A stretch of 11,127 nt of DNA from Deltaproteobacteria bacterium RBG_13_49_15 (GCA_001797695.1 MGQD01000002.1:1-11127); one strand, 5' to 3'; counted from the first letter of the stretch, positions 1-6,741 are shown. The notes: generated by a model from the letters alone, not told the origin. Made by a program: numbers and translations.

Positions 1-1737
1 ATCAAGCTTGCCGACCGGCTTCATAATATGAGGACGCTTCAGTATCACAAGGAAAATAAAAGAAAGGAAATCGCTCAGGAAACACTTGATATTTACACCC
101 CAATCGCCGCACGGCTCGGTATTTACTGGCTCAAGCAGGAATTGGAAGATATCGCTTTTATGAATCTGAACTATGGCGAATACTCTAAGATTAAAAGCCG
201 CATTAACAAGGGGCTTGCCGAAAGCGAAAAATACATCGAGACGGTTAAAACGCTTATCAAAAAAAAAATGGAGGAGTCGAATCTTAAATTCGAAGCCTTA
301 GGGAGATACAAGCATTTCTACAGCATCTATCAAAAAATGGTTACACAGGACCTGACCTTCGAGGAAATCTACGACATCATCGCCTTTAGGATCCTGCTCG
401 ACACGGTTTCGCAATGTTATGAGGCGCTGGGAATCCTTCATTCCATGTGGAAGCCGATCGCCACCAAATTCAAGGACTACATCGCCGTCCCCAAACCGAA
501 TATGTATCAATCGCTCCATACCACAGTGATCGGACCTTACGGTGAACGGGTCGAAATTCAGATCCGGACTCATGAAATGGATAAGGTGGCCAGGTCGGGA
601 ATCGCCGCTCACTGGAGTTATAAGGAAGGGAAAGCCATTGATGAAAAAATCGTCAAACGCTTTTCATGGATCCAGAATCTAGTTGAAAATCAGGAAAACA
701 TCAGAGATCCGAATGAGTTTTTGGAAAACGTCCGGATCGACCTCTTCCCGGATGAGGTTTACGTCTTTACGCCGCGTGGCGAGATCAAATCATTGCCCAA
801 AGGCGCCACCCCTATCGATTTTGCCTTCCTCATTCATACGGAAGTCGGAAACCAGTGCACCGGCGCTAAGGTCAACGGCCGGATGGTTCCTTTGAAATAC
901 GAGCTGGAAACAGGAAACATCGTCGAAATCATCACTACCAAGGGGCACCTTCCTAGCAAGGACTGGCTGAATTTCACAAAAACCGTAAAAGCGCGGACCA
1001 AAATCAGGCAATGGATCAAAAGTCAGGAAAAGGAGCGGAGCCTCTCTCTCGGAAGAGAAATGTGCGAAAAAGCTTTTCGCAAGCATCGATTGAATTTCTC
1101 CGAACAGATCAAATCCGAGCAGATGAACCGGATCGTGACGGAATTCGGTCTAAAATCCATTGATGACCTGATCGCCAATATCGGATACGGCAAGATAACC
1201 CCTCTTCAGATCGTAAGAAAATTTTCGACCAAACCCGAAGAAAATGAAAAAGCGCTTCTTTCGAAAGTCATCGACCGCTCTCCCAGGAAAAAGCCTAAAG
1301 GAGGGATTGTGGTCAAAGGGGTCGATGATATCCTGATCCGATTCGGCAAATGTTGCCGCCCGGTTCGGGGAGATGCGATTACAGGTTACATCACACGCGG
1401 CTACGGTGTTACGATCCACCGGACGAGTTGCGTTAATGCGATGAAAATGAGTCCGGAAAGGCAGATCGATGTAGAGTGGAGTAAGGAGGTCCTCGAAACG
1501 TATCCTGTAAAAATCCGGGTTCGCGCCATCGATAGGGTCGGATTGCTTGCCGATTTGGCTGCCAATATCAGTAAAAACGCCGCCAATATACTAAGCGCCA
1601 GAACCGAAACGAATGAAGATAAAATTGTGACCAGCCTGTTTACCATTTCCGTGGAGAATACCGGCCACCTGGAGCAGGTTTTATCGGATGTGAGAAAGAT
1701 TAAAAACGTTCAGGAGGTAAAACGGATCGACCGTTAA
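1..1737 (+). CDS. rel: Bifunctional-type RelA/SpoT (p)ppGpp synthetase/hydrolase, 5' partial
   Basis: Makes and degrades the alarmone (p)ppGpp in the cytoplasm, controlling the stringent response. The reading frame is open from base 1: the first codons give IKLADRLHNMRTL, the end of the HD hydrolase domain, so the true start lies left of the window. The visible product has 578 residues. It shows the synthetase domain (GRYKHFYSI near 101-109, KFKDYIAVPKPN near 156-167, YQSLHTT near 169-175), a TGS domain (about 245-315), a helical linker, the conserved-cysteine zinc-finger region (CC near 451-452, H473, C477) and a C-terminal ACT domain (about 502-578). KFKD stands at the RxKD position of bifunctional Rel/SpoT enzymes rather than the ExDD of RelA-only synthetases, and the HD remnant is intact, so both activities are expected (inference). 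The stop codon overlaps that of convergent rpmB; I see no terminator between them. Confidence 0.96.
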   Translation: MKLADRLHNMRTLQYHKENKRKEIAQETLDIYTPIAARLGIYWLKQELEDIAFMNLNYGEYSKIKSRINKGLAESEKYIETVKTLIKKKMEESNLKFEALGRYKHFYSIYQKMVTQDLTFEEIYDIIAFRILLDTVSQCYEALGILHSMWKPIATKFKDYIAVPKPNMYQSLHTTVIGPYGERVEIQIRTHEMDKVARSGIAAHWSYKEGKAIDEKIVKRFSWIQNLVENQENIRDPNEFLENVRIDLFPDEVYVFTPRGEIKSLPKGATPIDFAFLIHTEVGNQCTGAKVNGRMVPLKYELETGNIVEIITTKGHLPSKDWLNFTKTVKARTKIRQWIKSQEKERSLSLGREMCEKAFRKHRLNFSEQIKSEQMNRIVTEFGLKSIDDLIANIGYGKITPLQIVRKFSTKPEENEKALLSKVIDRSPRKKPKGGIVVKGVDDILIRFGKCCRPVRGDAITGYITRGYGVTIHRTSCVNAMKMSPERQIDVEWSKEVLETYPVKIRVRAIDRVGLLADLAANISKNAANILSARTETNEDKIVTSLFTISVENTGHLEQVLSDVRKIKNVQEVKRIDR

Positions 1738-1925
1738 GGCGCTTTTACCACGCGGCCGGCTTTAATGCAGCTGGTGCAAACCATCATGCGTTTTACCTGA
1801 CCGTTTTTCAATGTTCGAACTCTCTGAAGATTGGGTTCGAAACGTCGTTTGGTGATATTATGGGCATGGCTGATGTTGCCTCCCACAATGGATTGTTTAC
1901 CACATATTTCACACATCTTAGGCAT
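1734..1925 (-). CDS. rpmB: 50S ribosomal protein L28, zinc-binding form
   Basis: Structural protein of the large ribosomal subunit, 63 residues. The sequence MPKMCEICGK, the central NxTKRRFEPNLQ region and the C-terminal CTSC are typical of L28. Cysteines C5/C8 and C50/C53 form two CxxC pairs, the zinc-ribbon (C+) version of the protein. An in-frame ATG nine codons upstream (at 1952) exists, but I chose 1925. The family begins MPKMCE, and a good Shine-Dalgarno AAGGAG sits ten bases ahead of this ATG, inside the longer frame. The TAA stop overlaps the rel stop by two bases, tail to tail. It is preceded by a plausible promoter at 1974-2002 and appears to be monocistronic. Confidence 0.96.
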   Translation of the reverse strand: MPKMCEICGKQSIVGGNISHAHNITKRRFEPNLQRVRTLKNGQVKRMMVCTSCIKAGRVVKAP

Positions 1926-1973
1926 TTTTTGGCGTCTCCTTTGATCCTTCACATCAACTTTCTTGGTTGAAGG

Positions 1974-2002
1974 CTTCTACATGAAATATCACTGAATGTA
2001 AA
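1974..2002 (-). promoter_or_regulatory. Candidate sigma70 promoter of rpmB
   Basis: On the minus strand TTTACA (5 of 6 to the -35 consensus) is followed after exactly 17 bases by TAGAAG (4 of 6 to the -10 consensus). Transcription would start near 1967, giving a leader of about 40 bases. The start of that leader contains a small dyad, TCAAC-7 nt-GTTGA at 1954-1970, which could fold in the mRNA. The promoter is inferred from sequence only; the dyad may be chance. Confidence 0.45.
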
Positions 2003-2014
2003 GGGATTAAATAT

Positions 2015-2078
2015 GATGGCTTCGTAAAAAGTCCACCTGCTGCGTTGCGCTGCATCTGAAGCTTTTTACTTTGCCATC
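2015..2078. repeat. Imperfect inverted-repeat element between bamD and rpmB
   Basis: Two 17-base arms, 2015-2031 (GATGGCTTCGTAAAAAG) and the reverse complement of 2062-2078 (GATGGCAAAGTAAAAAG), agree at 14 of 17 positions. They flank a 30-base centre that contains GCTGCGTTGCGCTGC. The element sits in the gap between the 3' end of bamD and the rpmB promoter. I recall similar GTAAAAAG...GCTGCGTTGCGCTGC sequences as dispersed intergenic repeats in Desulfobacterales genomes, so it may be a REP- or MITE-like unit. That attribution is memory, not a search. It could also act as a terminator or mRNA-stabilising hairpin for the bamD transcript, although no clear T-run follows on either strand. Confidence 0.6.
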
Positions 2079-2117
2079 CTAATTTCGACTTTCTGCGGAT
2101 TCATTAATTATTTCGGA

Positions 2118-2762
2118 CTATCTTTTGGCTGAAAATTCCTCGCATCTAGCGATATATTCGATCGCCTTCCGATGAACTCCTGCATCCGGGAAATTTTTAA
2201 TAACGGCCATAAACCGCTCGCGGGCGGCCTCATATCGTTTATTTTTGAAGTAAAAAAAACCGACGTGGAATTCGTATTCGGCGATGCTTTTGTGGCATTT
2301 TTTAATATGGGCCCTGGCCTTTTTGGCATATGGGTCGTTCCCAAATTGCCGGATCAGGCGATCAAAGGTCTCGAGGGCTTTCCGGGCCGAAGTCTGATCC
2401 CGGTCTATGGTATCCATTTGATCGAAATAACACCTGCCGATCTGATAGATCACATATGGAATGGCCTCGTTTTGAGGATGGAGGTTTTCAAACTCTTCGT
2501 AAGCAAAGATCGCCTCTTCATACTCCTGAAGCTGGTAGTGGGCATCCGCCTTTTTTAATTCGGCAAGGATGGCATATTTGCTGAAGGGGTACCAGTTTTT
2601 CAGCTTCTCAAAATTCTCAATGCTCTTTTTATATTTACCGTCCTTGAAGGCATCCATTCCATCGCTTGCCAGTTCCGGAGCGCTCTTTTCCTCTTTGGAT
2701 TGAAAAAACGAGCAGCCTCCAAGTAGGATCACGATGCCTGCTATGACGAAAAAACGCTTCAT
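2118..2762 (-). CDS. bamD: BamD-like outer-membrane assembly lipoprotein (TPR)
   Basis: Predicted lipoprotein of the BAM complex, which inserts beta-barrel proteins into the outer membrane; it would sit on the periplasmic face and contact BamA. The N-terminus is a lipoprotein signal: KR, a hydrophobic run, then the lipobox LGGC with the acylated cysteine at residue 17. Ser follows the cysteine, which favours outer-membrane sorting. The mature part is a series of TPR-like helical pairs (for example around 33-60, 68-95, 104-150 and 165-200) with the YPFSKYA element typical of BamD/YfiO. At 214 residues it is somewhat shorter than the E. coli protein of about 245. The start codon overlaps the trxB stop (ATGA), implying translational coupling as the last gene of trxA-trxB-bamD. 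A generic YbgF/TPR lipoprotein is the main alternative. Confidence 0.85.
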   Translation of the reverse strand: MKRFFVIAGIVILLGGCSFFQSKEEKSAPELASDGMDAFKDGKYKKSIENFEKLKNWYPFSKYAILAELKKADAHYQLQEYEEAIFAYEEFENLHPQNEAIPYVIYQIGRCYFDQMDTIDRDQTSARKALETFDRLIRQFGNDPYAKKARAHIKKCHKSIAEYEFHVGFFYFKNKRYEAARERFMAVIKNFPDAGVHRKAIEYIARCEEFSAKR

Positions 2763-3688
2763 CTCGAAACCGCCTCAATATAATGTTCTGCGGAAACGGC
2801 TGCGATGGCGGCATCGCCGACCGCTGTAACAATCTGCCTCAGAGGGGTATTTCTGACATCGCCTGCGGCAAAAACGCCAGGCGCCGATGTTTTCATATTA
2901 GAATCGACAATCACAAACCCGGATTGATCCAAGGCAACCGCATCCTTTAAAAAACCGGTATTCGGAAGAATTCCAACCCAGATAAAGCAGGCGTCGACCT
3001 TTAAGTTTTTTGTAACGCCGGTTTTAAGATTTTCAACGCTGATCCGCTCCACATTCGTCAACCCATCGATACGCTTTAACACCGAATCCCAGAGCATTTC
3101 AATCTTACCATTTGATAGCGCTCTTTCCTGCAGGATCGCTTCCGCTCTCAATCGATCCCTTCGATGGATTAAATAGACCTTTCTCGCGAATTTTGTCAGG
3201 AAGATGCTTTCCTGAACTGCGGTATCCCCTCCTCCGACAGCGGCAACAACCCCATCTTTATAAAAAGGTCCGTCACATGTGGCGCATGTTGAAACCCCTT
3301 TTCCATAAAAAATATCTTCTCCCGGGATCCGAAGTTTTCTAGGGGATGCGCCGGTAGCAATGATCACCGATTTGGCATAGAGATCCTTGTCATTTAACTG
3401 AAGCTTTTTGATGGGCTGGTTAAAATCCACATTCAACACCTCATGCCCTTCGATCGGAAGTCCGAATTTCCGAACCTGGTCGGTCATCTTCAAAACAAGG
3501 TCCGCGCCGCTGATCCCTTCCGGAAAACCAGGATAATTTTCGATCCAGTCGGTTACCAGGATCTGTCCGCCGGGAACCATCTTCTCGATCAAAATAGCAT
3601 TCAGCTTGGCACGCGCTGCATAAAGTCCTGCAGCGAGCCCTGCCGGTCCCCCGCCGATGATCACCAGATCAAAATCAAGCTTCGACAT
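2759..3688 (-). CDS. trxB: Thioredoxin reductase (NADPH)
   Basis: Flavoprotein that passes electrons from NADPH through FAD and a redox disulfide to thioredoxin, in the cytoplasm. Visible motifs in order: the FAD-binding GGGPAGLAAG near 12-21; the ATGASPRKL segment near 111-119; the redox-active CATC with C135 and C138; the NADPH-binding GGGDTA near 152-157; HRRDRLRA at 175-182, whose arginines fit NADPH 2'-phosphate recognition; and the FAD-binding AAGDVRN near 274-280. The length of 309 residues is normal for the low-molecular-weight type. It starts 11 bases after the trxA stop without a convincing Shine-Dalgarno, so it probably depends on coupling to trxA. Its stop overlaps the bamD start by four bases. 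Adjacent trxA makes the substrate assignment strong. Confidence 0.96.
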   Translation of the reverse strand: MSKLDFDLVIIGGGPAGLAAGLYAARAKLNAILIEKMVPGGQILVTDWIENYPGFPEGISGADLVLKMTDQVRKFGLPIEGHEVLNVDFNQPIKKLQLNDKDLYAKSVIIATGASPRKLRIPGEDIFYGKGVSTCATCDGPFYKDGVVAAVGGGDTAVQESIFLTKFARKVYLIHRRDRLRAEAILQERALSNGKIEMLWDSVLKRIDGLTNVERISVENLKTGVTKNLKVDACFIWVGILPNTGFLKDAVALDQSGFVIVDSNMKTSAPGVFAAGDVRNTPLRQIVTAVGDAAIAAVSAEHYIEAVSR

Positions 3689-3699
3689 CGGAATTGAAT

Positions 3700-4029
3700 C
3701 TATGAAAGGAGCTTATTGAGAGCTGCCTCAAGTTTGGATTTGGCCACCATCCCTGTGATCTGCTCCACCACATTTCCCCCTTTGAATAAAATGAGTGTGG
3801 GAATGGCCCGTATTCCGTATTTTCCCGGAGTGGCAGGGTTTTCGTCTACGTTGCACTTGGCGAACTTGATCTGGGTCCCAAAGGTTCCTGCCAGTTCTTC
3901 CACCATGGGCGCAATGGCCCGGCAAGGGCCACACCAGGGCGCCCAGAAATCCACAAGGACCGGCTTATCCGCTTTTAACACTTCGGCATCAAAACTGTTG
4001 TCACCAATTTCATTCACGCCTGCTGCCAT
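3700..4029 (-). CDS. trxA: Thioredoxin
   Basis: Small cytoplasmic dithiol/disulfide oxidoreductase that reduces protein disulfides and is itself reduced by the downstream trxB product. The classic active site WCGPC lies at 32-36 (C33, C36) inside FWAPWCGPCR, and the cis-proline motif AIPT (P77) is present. The length of 109 residues is standard. The ATG is preceded by GAAAGGA about nine bases upstream. It is the first gene of trxA-trxB-bamD and has a near-consensus promoter at 4072-4100. One extra cysteine (C59, in AKCNVDEN) lies outside the active site, as in many bacterial thioredoxins. Confidence 0.97.
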   Translation of the reverse strand: MAAGVNEIGDNSFDAEVLKADKPVLVDFWAPWCGPCRAIAPMVEELAGTFGTQIKFAKCNVDENPATPGKYGIRAIPTLILFKGGNVVEQITGMVAKSKLEAALNKLLS

Positions 4030-4071
4030 GTTCTTTCATCCTTTCTGCTTCGATATATCTGAACACCCGGC

Positions 4072-4100
4072 AATATAGTGATACGAAAATCCCTTGTCAA
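4072..4100 (-). promoter_or_regulatory. Sigma70 promoter of the trxA-trxB-bamD operon
   Basis: Minus-strand TTGACA (4095-4100, perfect -35) is separated by exactly 17 bases from TATATT (4072-4077, 5 of 6 to the -10 consensus). The predicted start is near 4065, about 35 bases ahead of the trxA ATG. This is the best promoter match in the window, and it suggests strong housekeeping-type transcription of the operon. Confidence 0.75.
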
Positions 4101-4136
4101 CCCAGTTTAGAAGCTGGATTTAAGGAAGGGTCTTTC

Positions 4137-4179
4137 TTGATTTTAAAATAGAAACCGATTAGCATTATTCTGAATTCAG
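4137..4179 (+). promoter_or_regulatory. Weak promoter and 10-bp palindrome upstream of rubrerythrin
   Basis: TTGATT (4137-4142) and TAGCAT (4160-4165), spaced 17 bases apart, each match the sigma70 consensus at 4 of 6 positions. Just downstream lies the perfect palindrome CTGAATTCAG (4170-4179), well placed for an operator near the transcription start. The surrounding AT-rich GATTAGCATTATTC loosely resembles Fur/PerR-type boxes. PerR control of rubrerythrin is known in some sulfate reducers, but the match here is too weak to claim it. Confidence 0.3.
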
Positions 4180-4220
4180 GCTTTCTTATATCAATCAACA
4201 TAACCCATTCGGGAGAAATC

Positions 4221-4721
4221 ATGTCGAATAAAACAGAACAGAACCTAGCGTATGCCTTTGCAGCCGAATCAAAAGCATCAGCCCGGAATTCCGTCTTTGC
4301 CGTCAAGGCCGAACAGGACGGGTTCCCTCAGATCGCCCGTCTTTTCCGAGCCGTCGCAGAAGCCGAATCGGTGCATGCCCGGAGATATCTCAGACTCATG
4401 CGCGGGAAAATCGGGACAACAGAGGAAAATCTGAAAACGGCTTTTGAAAATGAGATCAAAGCAAATGTGGAAGAGTATCCGGCACTTATCAAAACCGCCT
4501 CCGAAGACGGACTGGAGGTAGTGAAAAAGGCGTTCAGCGAGTCAAGGGATGTGGAAGACCGGCACGCGCAGCTTTATAAAAAAGCCCTTAACGATCTGCT
4601 TTCGGATCGGATAGCGTCATATTATGTATGCCAGATCTGCGGTTATGTAGCCGAGGACCAGACACCTCAGCGGTGCCCTGTTTGCAGCGCGATTTCGGAA
4701 AAGTTTAAACAAACCGAATAA
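4221..4721 (+). CDS. Rubrerythrin (diiron peroxidase with C-terminal rubredoxin-like domain)
   Basis: Non-haem iron protein that reduces hydrogen peroxide in anaerobes. The N-terminal four-helix ferritin-like domain (about 1-125) carries E16, the ExxH pairs E49/H52 and E112/H115, and E78. The C-terminal rubredoxin-like domain binds one iron through CQIC (137, 140) and CPVC (152, 155). Length is 166 residues. Aligned by eye to the Desulfovibrio vulgaris enzyme, the tyrosine seven residues after the first glutamate (Y27 there) is N23 here. The second glutamate of the ExxE motif (E97 there, the ligand that switches with redox state) is A81, while Y102 is kept as Y86. This points to a divergent subfamily whose peroxidase chemistry may differ. 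The start is supported by GGGAGA at 4211-4216. The gene stands alone, divergent from trxA, with a terminator hairpin at its stop. Confidence 0.93.
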   Translation: MSNKTEQNLAYAFAAESKASARNSVFAVKAEQDGFPQIARLFRAVAEAESVHARRYLRLMRGKIGTTEENLKTAFENEIKANVEEYPALIKTASEDGLEVVKKAFSESRDVEDRHAQLYKKALNDLLSDRIASYYVCQICGYVAEDQTPQRCPVCSAISEKFKQTE

Positions 4722-4764
4722 ACAAAGGAGAAAGAAACATTTTTACCCCTTTCTCCTTTGTTTA
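4719..4764. terminator. Long perfect hairpin between convergent genes, probable bidirectional terminator
   Basis: A perfect 16-base stem (TAAACAAAGGAGAAAG at 4719-4734, complementary to 4749-4764) encloses a 14-base loop. It begins on the TAA stop of rubrerythrin and ends 14 bases before the stop of the convergent gene at 4779-5117. The T-rich 3' arm could support termination of the + transcript, but no long T-run follows the stem on either strand. Termination efficiency is therefore uncertain. Confidence 0.6.
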
Positions 4765-4778
4765 AGGATAATGTCGAT

Positions 4779-5117
4779 TTAACCTCGCCCGCCGGCCGTT
4801 CCGCGACCGAAAACATCCCGTCCGGCCAAGGGGCTGTAAAGCTTGATAATGGCGAATTTCATGACATCAAGGCTTTTCATGTCTTCAATGATCTTCCAAA
4901 GGATCTGATCCCCTTTTTCAGGGAGCACGCAAGCGTTGGATGCGTCGAAAGCCAGCCCCTGGTATCCCTTCTCCAATTTTTTCTGGTCTTTTTTGGTCAT
5001 TTCCACCTGGACGACCTTTTGACCGCCGACATCCTTGATCCGGTCGGAAAGCCCCATTCCTTGAAGCTTCTTGACCCTCTCATCATTGAGAACGACATTG
5101 ATATAAGCGTCAGCCAT
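4779..5117 (-). CDS. Conserved-looking hypothetical protein, 112 residues
   Basis: I do not recognise a family. The gene is well supported: ATG preceded by a strong GGAGGT about six bases upstream, an open frame, and a convergent hairpin just past the stop. The product is predicted to be soluble and cytoplasmic, with no signal peptide or membrane segment. It starts with a short hydrophobic stretch (AYINVVL), then a charged lysine-rich region (about 30-52, VEMTKKDQKKLEKG). A mixed segment with a single cysteine (C63) and the hydrophobic KFAIIKLYSPL (87-97) follow. The tail GRDVFGRGTAGGRG is glycine- and arginine-rich and looks flexible. The alternation of strand- and helix-like segments suggests one small alpha/beta domain. 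It lies downstream of the MFS gene on the same strand but 162 bases away, so a shared transcript is uncertain. Confidence 0.7.
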   Translation of the reverse strand: MADAYINVVLNDERVKKLQGMGLSDRIKDVGGQKVVQVEMTKKDQKKLEKGYQGLAFDASNACVLPEKGDQILWKIIEDMKSLDVMKFAIIKLYSPLAGRDVFGRGTAGGRG

Positions 5118-5279
5118 CGAGCTACCTCCAGTTTAAAAAGTTAATGATTCAAATGCCAATGGGCAAAAAAGTTCCATAAAAAAGGTGGGTCTGCCTAAAA
5201 TCAAGCATCATTTCGATAGCATGGCATCGGATCTGCGGTCAAGTTTTAATTACAGCAATAGGGTCAACAGGGTTTTTCT

Positions 5280-6458
5280 TCATTTTTTTCCGCTGATTCT
5301 GAATAAGAGGATGGATGAAAGGCAAAATGCCAGGATAAAACAGATCCCCATGGCATAGAATACCACTTTCAGTCCGAAATGGTCCGCCAAATACCCGCAA
5401 ACGGCAGCGGAAGTCGAGCCGATGCCGAAGGTGACAAAAAAATGAATGCCGTAGCCAAGGCCGTGCCGGTGTTTTGGGAGATAAGTGGAAAGAATATAGT
5501 TTTGAATGGGCTGGGTTGAAAAATAAAAAAATGCATACAAGACGGCCGCTGCCACCAGGGTCATCCCGGAGCTTGCCGCCATCAGAAAAACAAAAATGGT
5601 TCCCATAAAAATAGCGCCAAGATAAAGCCGTTCTGCCCTATACCGATCCACCCCGCGCCCCGCTAAATATTGGCCGAGAGCGCCTGATAACAGCGCAATG
5701 GTGGCCACCGTTCCTCCAAGCGCAACCTTATTGGTCATAAAACTGAGCTGAACATTTTCTCCCATATACGAGGGAAGAAACGTCATGATCCCTTTGTAGG
5801 TCAAACCGAGAGACATGGCGGAAAGAAAAAAGATCACCAGGTTTATGTAAGATATCGAGTCGGTGGATTGGTCGGGATTGATTTTTCCGGAAACTTTGAT
5901 AGACGGCGCCACCGGCCGGGGAATGGAAAGGGAGTAAAGGCCTACTCCAATCCCCAGAAGACCGAAACACACGTGCGGCGCCCGCCATCCCATGGCGGTC
6001 CCGATCCAGGCGGAGAGTACCGGAACGACGGCGACGCCGAGGCTCCCCGCAATGCCGTGAATCCCGAATGCCTTTCCTTTTTCGCGAACGGAAAGGGAAA
6101 TCAGCGTATTTGATGCCGGATGATAGGTGCTGCAGAACAGGCCGATAAAGCCCATGAGGACGCCATACGTGAAAAGGGAAGAGAGAGGCCATACGGCCAC
6201 ACCCATAGCGCCGGCCCCGAAAAGATACAATGTGATCAACCGCCTTGGGCCGACCCGGTCGGCCAGATACCCGGCAGGTAAAGATCCTATTCCGAATGCG
6301 TATGAAAAAACGGTGACGATTAAACCCAGATGAAAGTAATCGGTCCCGAATTCCGCCATCATAAGAGGAATCAGCGGCGGCAATACCCCTTCAAGCAGAT
6401 GCACCAAGGAGTGGGATGCCGTAGTAAGGGTTATGATGCGTTTTTCATCCTTATTCAA
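5280..6458 (-). CDS. MFS transporter, FSR (fosmidomycin resistance)-like
   Basis: Inner-membrane major facilitator of 392 residues with about 12 hydrophobic segments, likely a proton-driven exporter. Visible signatures are GYLADRVGPRR near 63-73 (the loop 2-3 motif A of MFS), STYHPASN in the fourth helix region, and HGIAGSLGVAVVP in the fifth. The combination of an HPA-type motif and a GxxG helix resembles the fosmidomycin-resistance subgroup; the substrate cannot be read from sequence. A charged central loop (about 181-203) separates the two halves, and the second half repeats a degenerate motif (GRGVDRYRAERL). The start is TTG: AGGAG (6466-6470) lies seven bases ahead of it, and the next in-frame methionine (M33) would remove the first helix. 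The gene appears monocistronic; a terminator at 6524-6559 isolates it from upstream transcription. Confidence 0.88.
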   Translation of the reverse strand: MNKDEKRIITLTTASHSLVHLLEGVLPPLIPLMMAEFGTDYFHLGLIVTVFSYAFGIGSLPAGYLADRVGPRRLITLYLFGAGAMGVAVWPLSSLFTYGVLMGFIGLFCSTYHPASNTLISLSVREKGKAFGIHGIAGSLGVAVVPVLSAWIGTAMGWRAPHVCFGLLGIGVGLYSLSIPRPVAPSIKVSGKINPDQSTDSISYINLVIFFLSAMSLGLTYKGIMTFLPSYMGENVQLSFMTNKVALGGTVATIALLSGALGQYLAGRGVDRYRAERLYLGAIFMGTIFVFLMAASSGMTLVAAAVLYAFFYFSTQPIQNYILSTYLPKHRHGLGYGIHFFVTFGIGSTSAAVCGYLADHFGLKVVFYAMGICFILAFCLSSILLFRISGKK

Positions 6459-6523
6459 GTTGACGCTCCTGAAATGGATTTTTTTTAATAAAACGGCCGA
6501 TCGGTTTACGCTCTAATCCTGAT

Positions 6524-6559
6524 AAAAAAAGAGCCCGCAGAGCCACCTTCCGCGGGTCT
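6524..6559 (-). terminator. Rho-independent terminator on the minus strand
   Basis: Read on the minus strand, AGACCCGC pairs with GCGGGCTCT (CCCGC/GCGGG perfect, the outer AGA/TCT joined across one bulged C) around a 13-base loop. An uninterrupted run of T (7 bases, 6524-6530) follows directly. This is a textbook intrinsic terminator. No established gene on the minus strand lies between the divergent Nudix start (6780) and this site, so it must end either a short unrecognised transcript or read-through ahead of the MFS gene. Confidence 0.75.
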
Positions 6560-6591
6560 TGTGAACTCAGTATCCTCAATCATCCTTCGTG

Positions 6592-6741
6592 TCAATTATT
6601 TTCCATCTGAAAATCATCCTTGACCGTAAATGGAGATTTATGGGTGGAAACCGGGGATAGCCGATGATCTCCATCACTACGGAACCTGTCCCCATATCTT
6701 CTTCCTCTTTGCGAATCGCTGTTGGTCATCCTGGAATTCAT
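6592..6741 (-). CDS. Doubtful small ORF, 49 residues
   Basis: An ATG at 6741 opens a frame of 49 codons, with only a weak AGG eight bases ahead of it. The product is very hydrophilic and arginine-rich at its N-terminus (QRGRRYGDRFRSDGDHR), with no recognisable domain. The only support is position: it ends 33 bases before the strong minus-strand terminator, which otherwise has no gene to serve. Against it stand its short length, the weak ribosome-binding site and close divergence from the Nudix start. A small regulatory RNA would explain the terminator equally well. Confidence 0.25.
   Translation of the reverse strand: MNSRMTNSDSQRGRRYGDRFRSDGDHRLSPVSTHKSPFTVKDDFQMENN

Noticed and set aside
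2172..2558. Plus-strand open frame of 128 codons opposite bamD
   Set aside because: The minus-strand frame has a lipobox, TPR pattern and operon overlap; the + frame is a shadow without motifs.
4097..4306. Minus-strand open frame of 69 codons over the trxA/rubrerythrin divergent region
   Set aside because: It overlaps the rubrerythrin start and covers the trxA promoter; no motif or ribosome-binding site.
4758..5144. Plus-strand open frame of 128 codons opposite the 112-residue hypothetical gene
   Set aside because: The minus frame has a strong GGAGGT and convergent hairpin; the + frame starts inside that hairpin's 3' arm and has no ribosome-binding site.
5118..5279. Promoter candidates for the hypothetical gene (minus-strand TTGACC-18-TATCGA and TTGATT-17-TTTTAT)
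   Set aside because: Each combines one poor hexamer or a loose match, and the two compete; neither is good enough to annotate.
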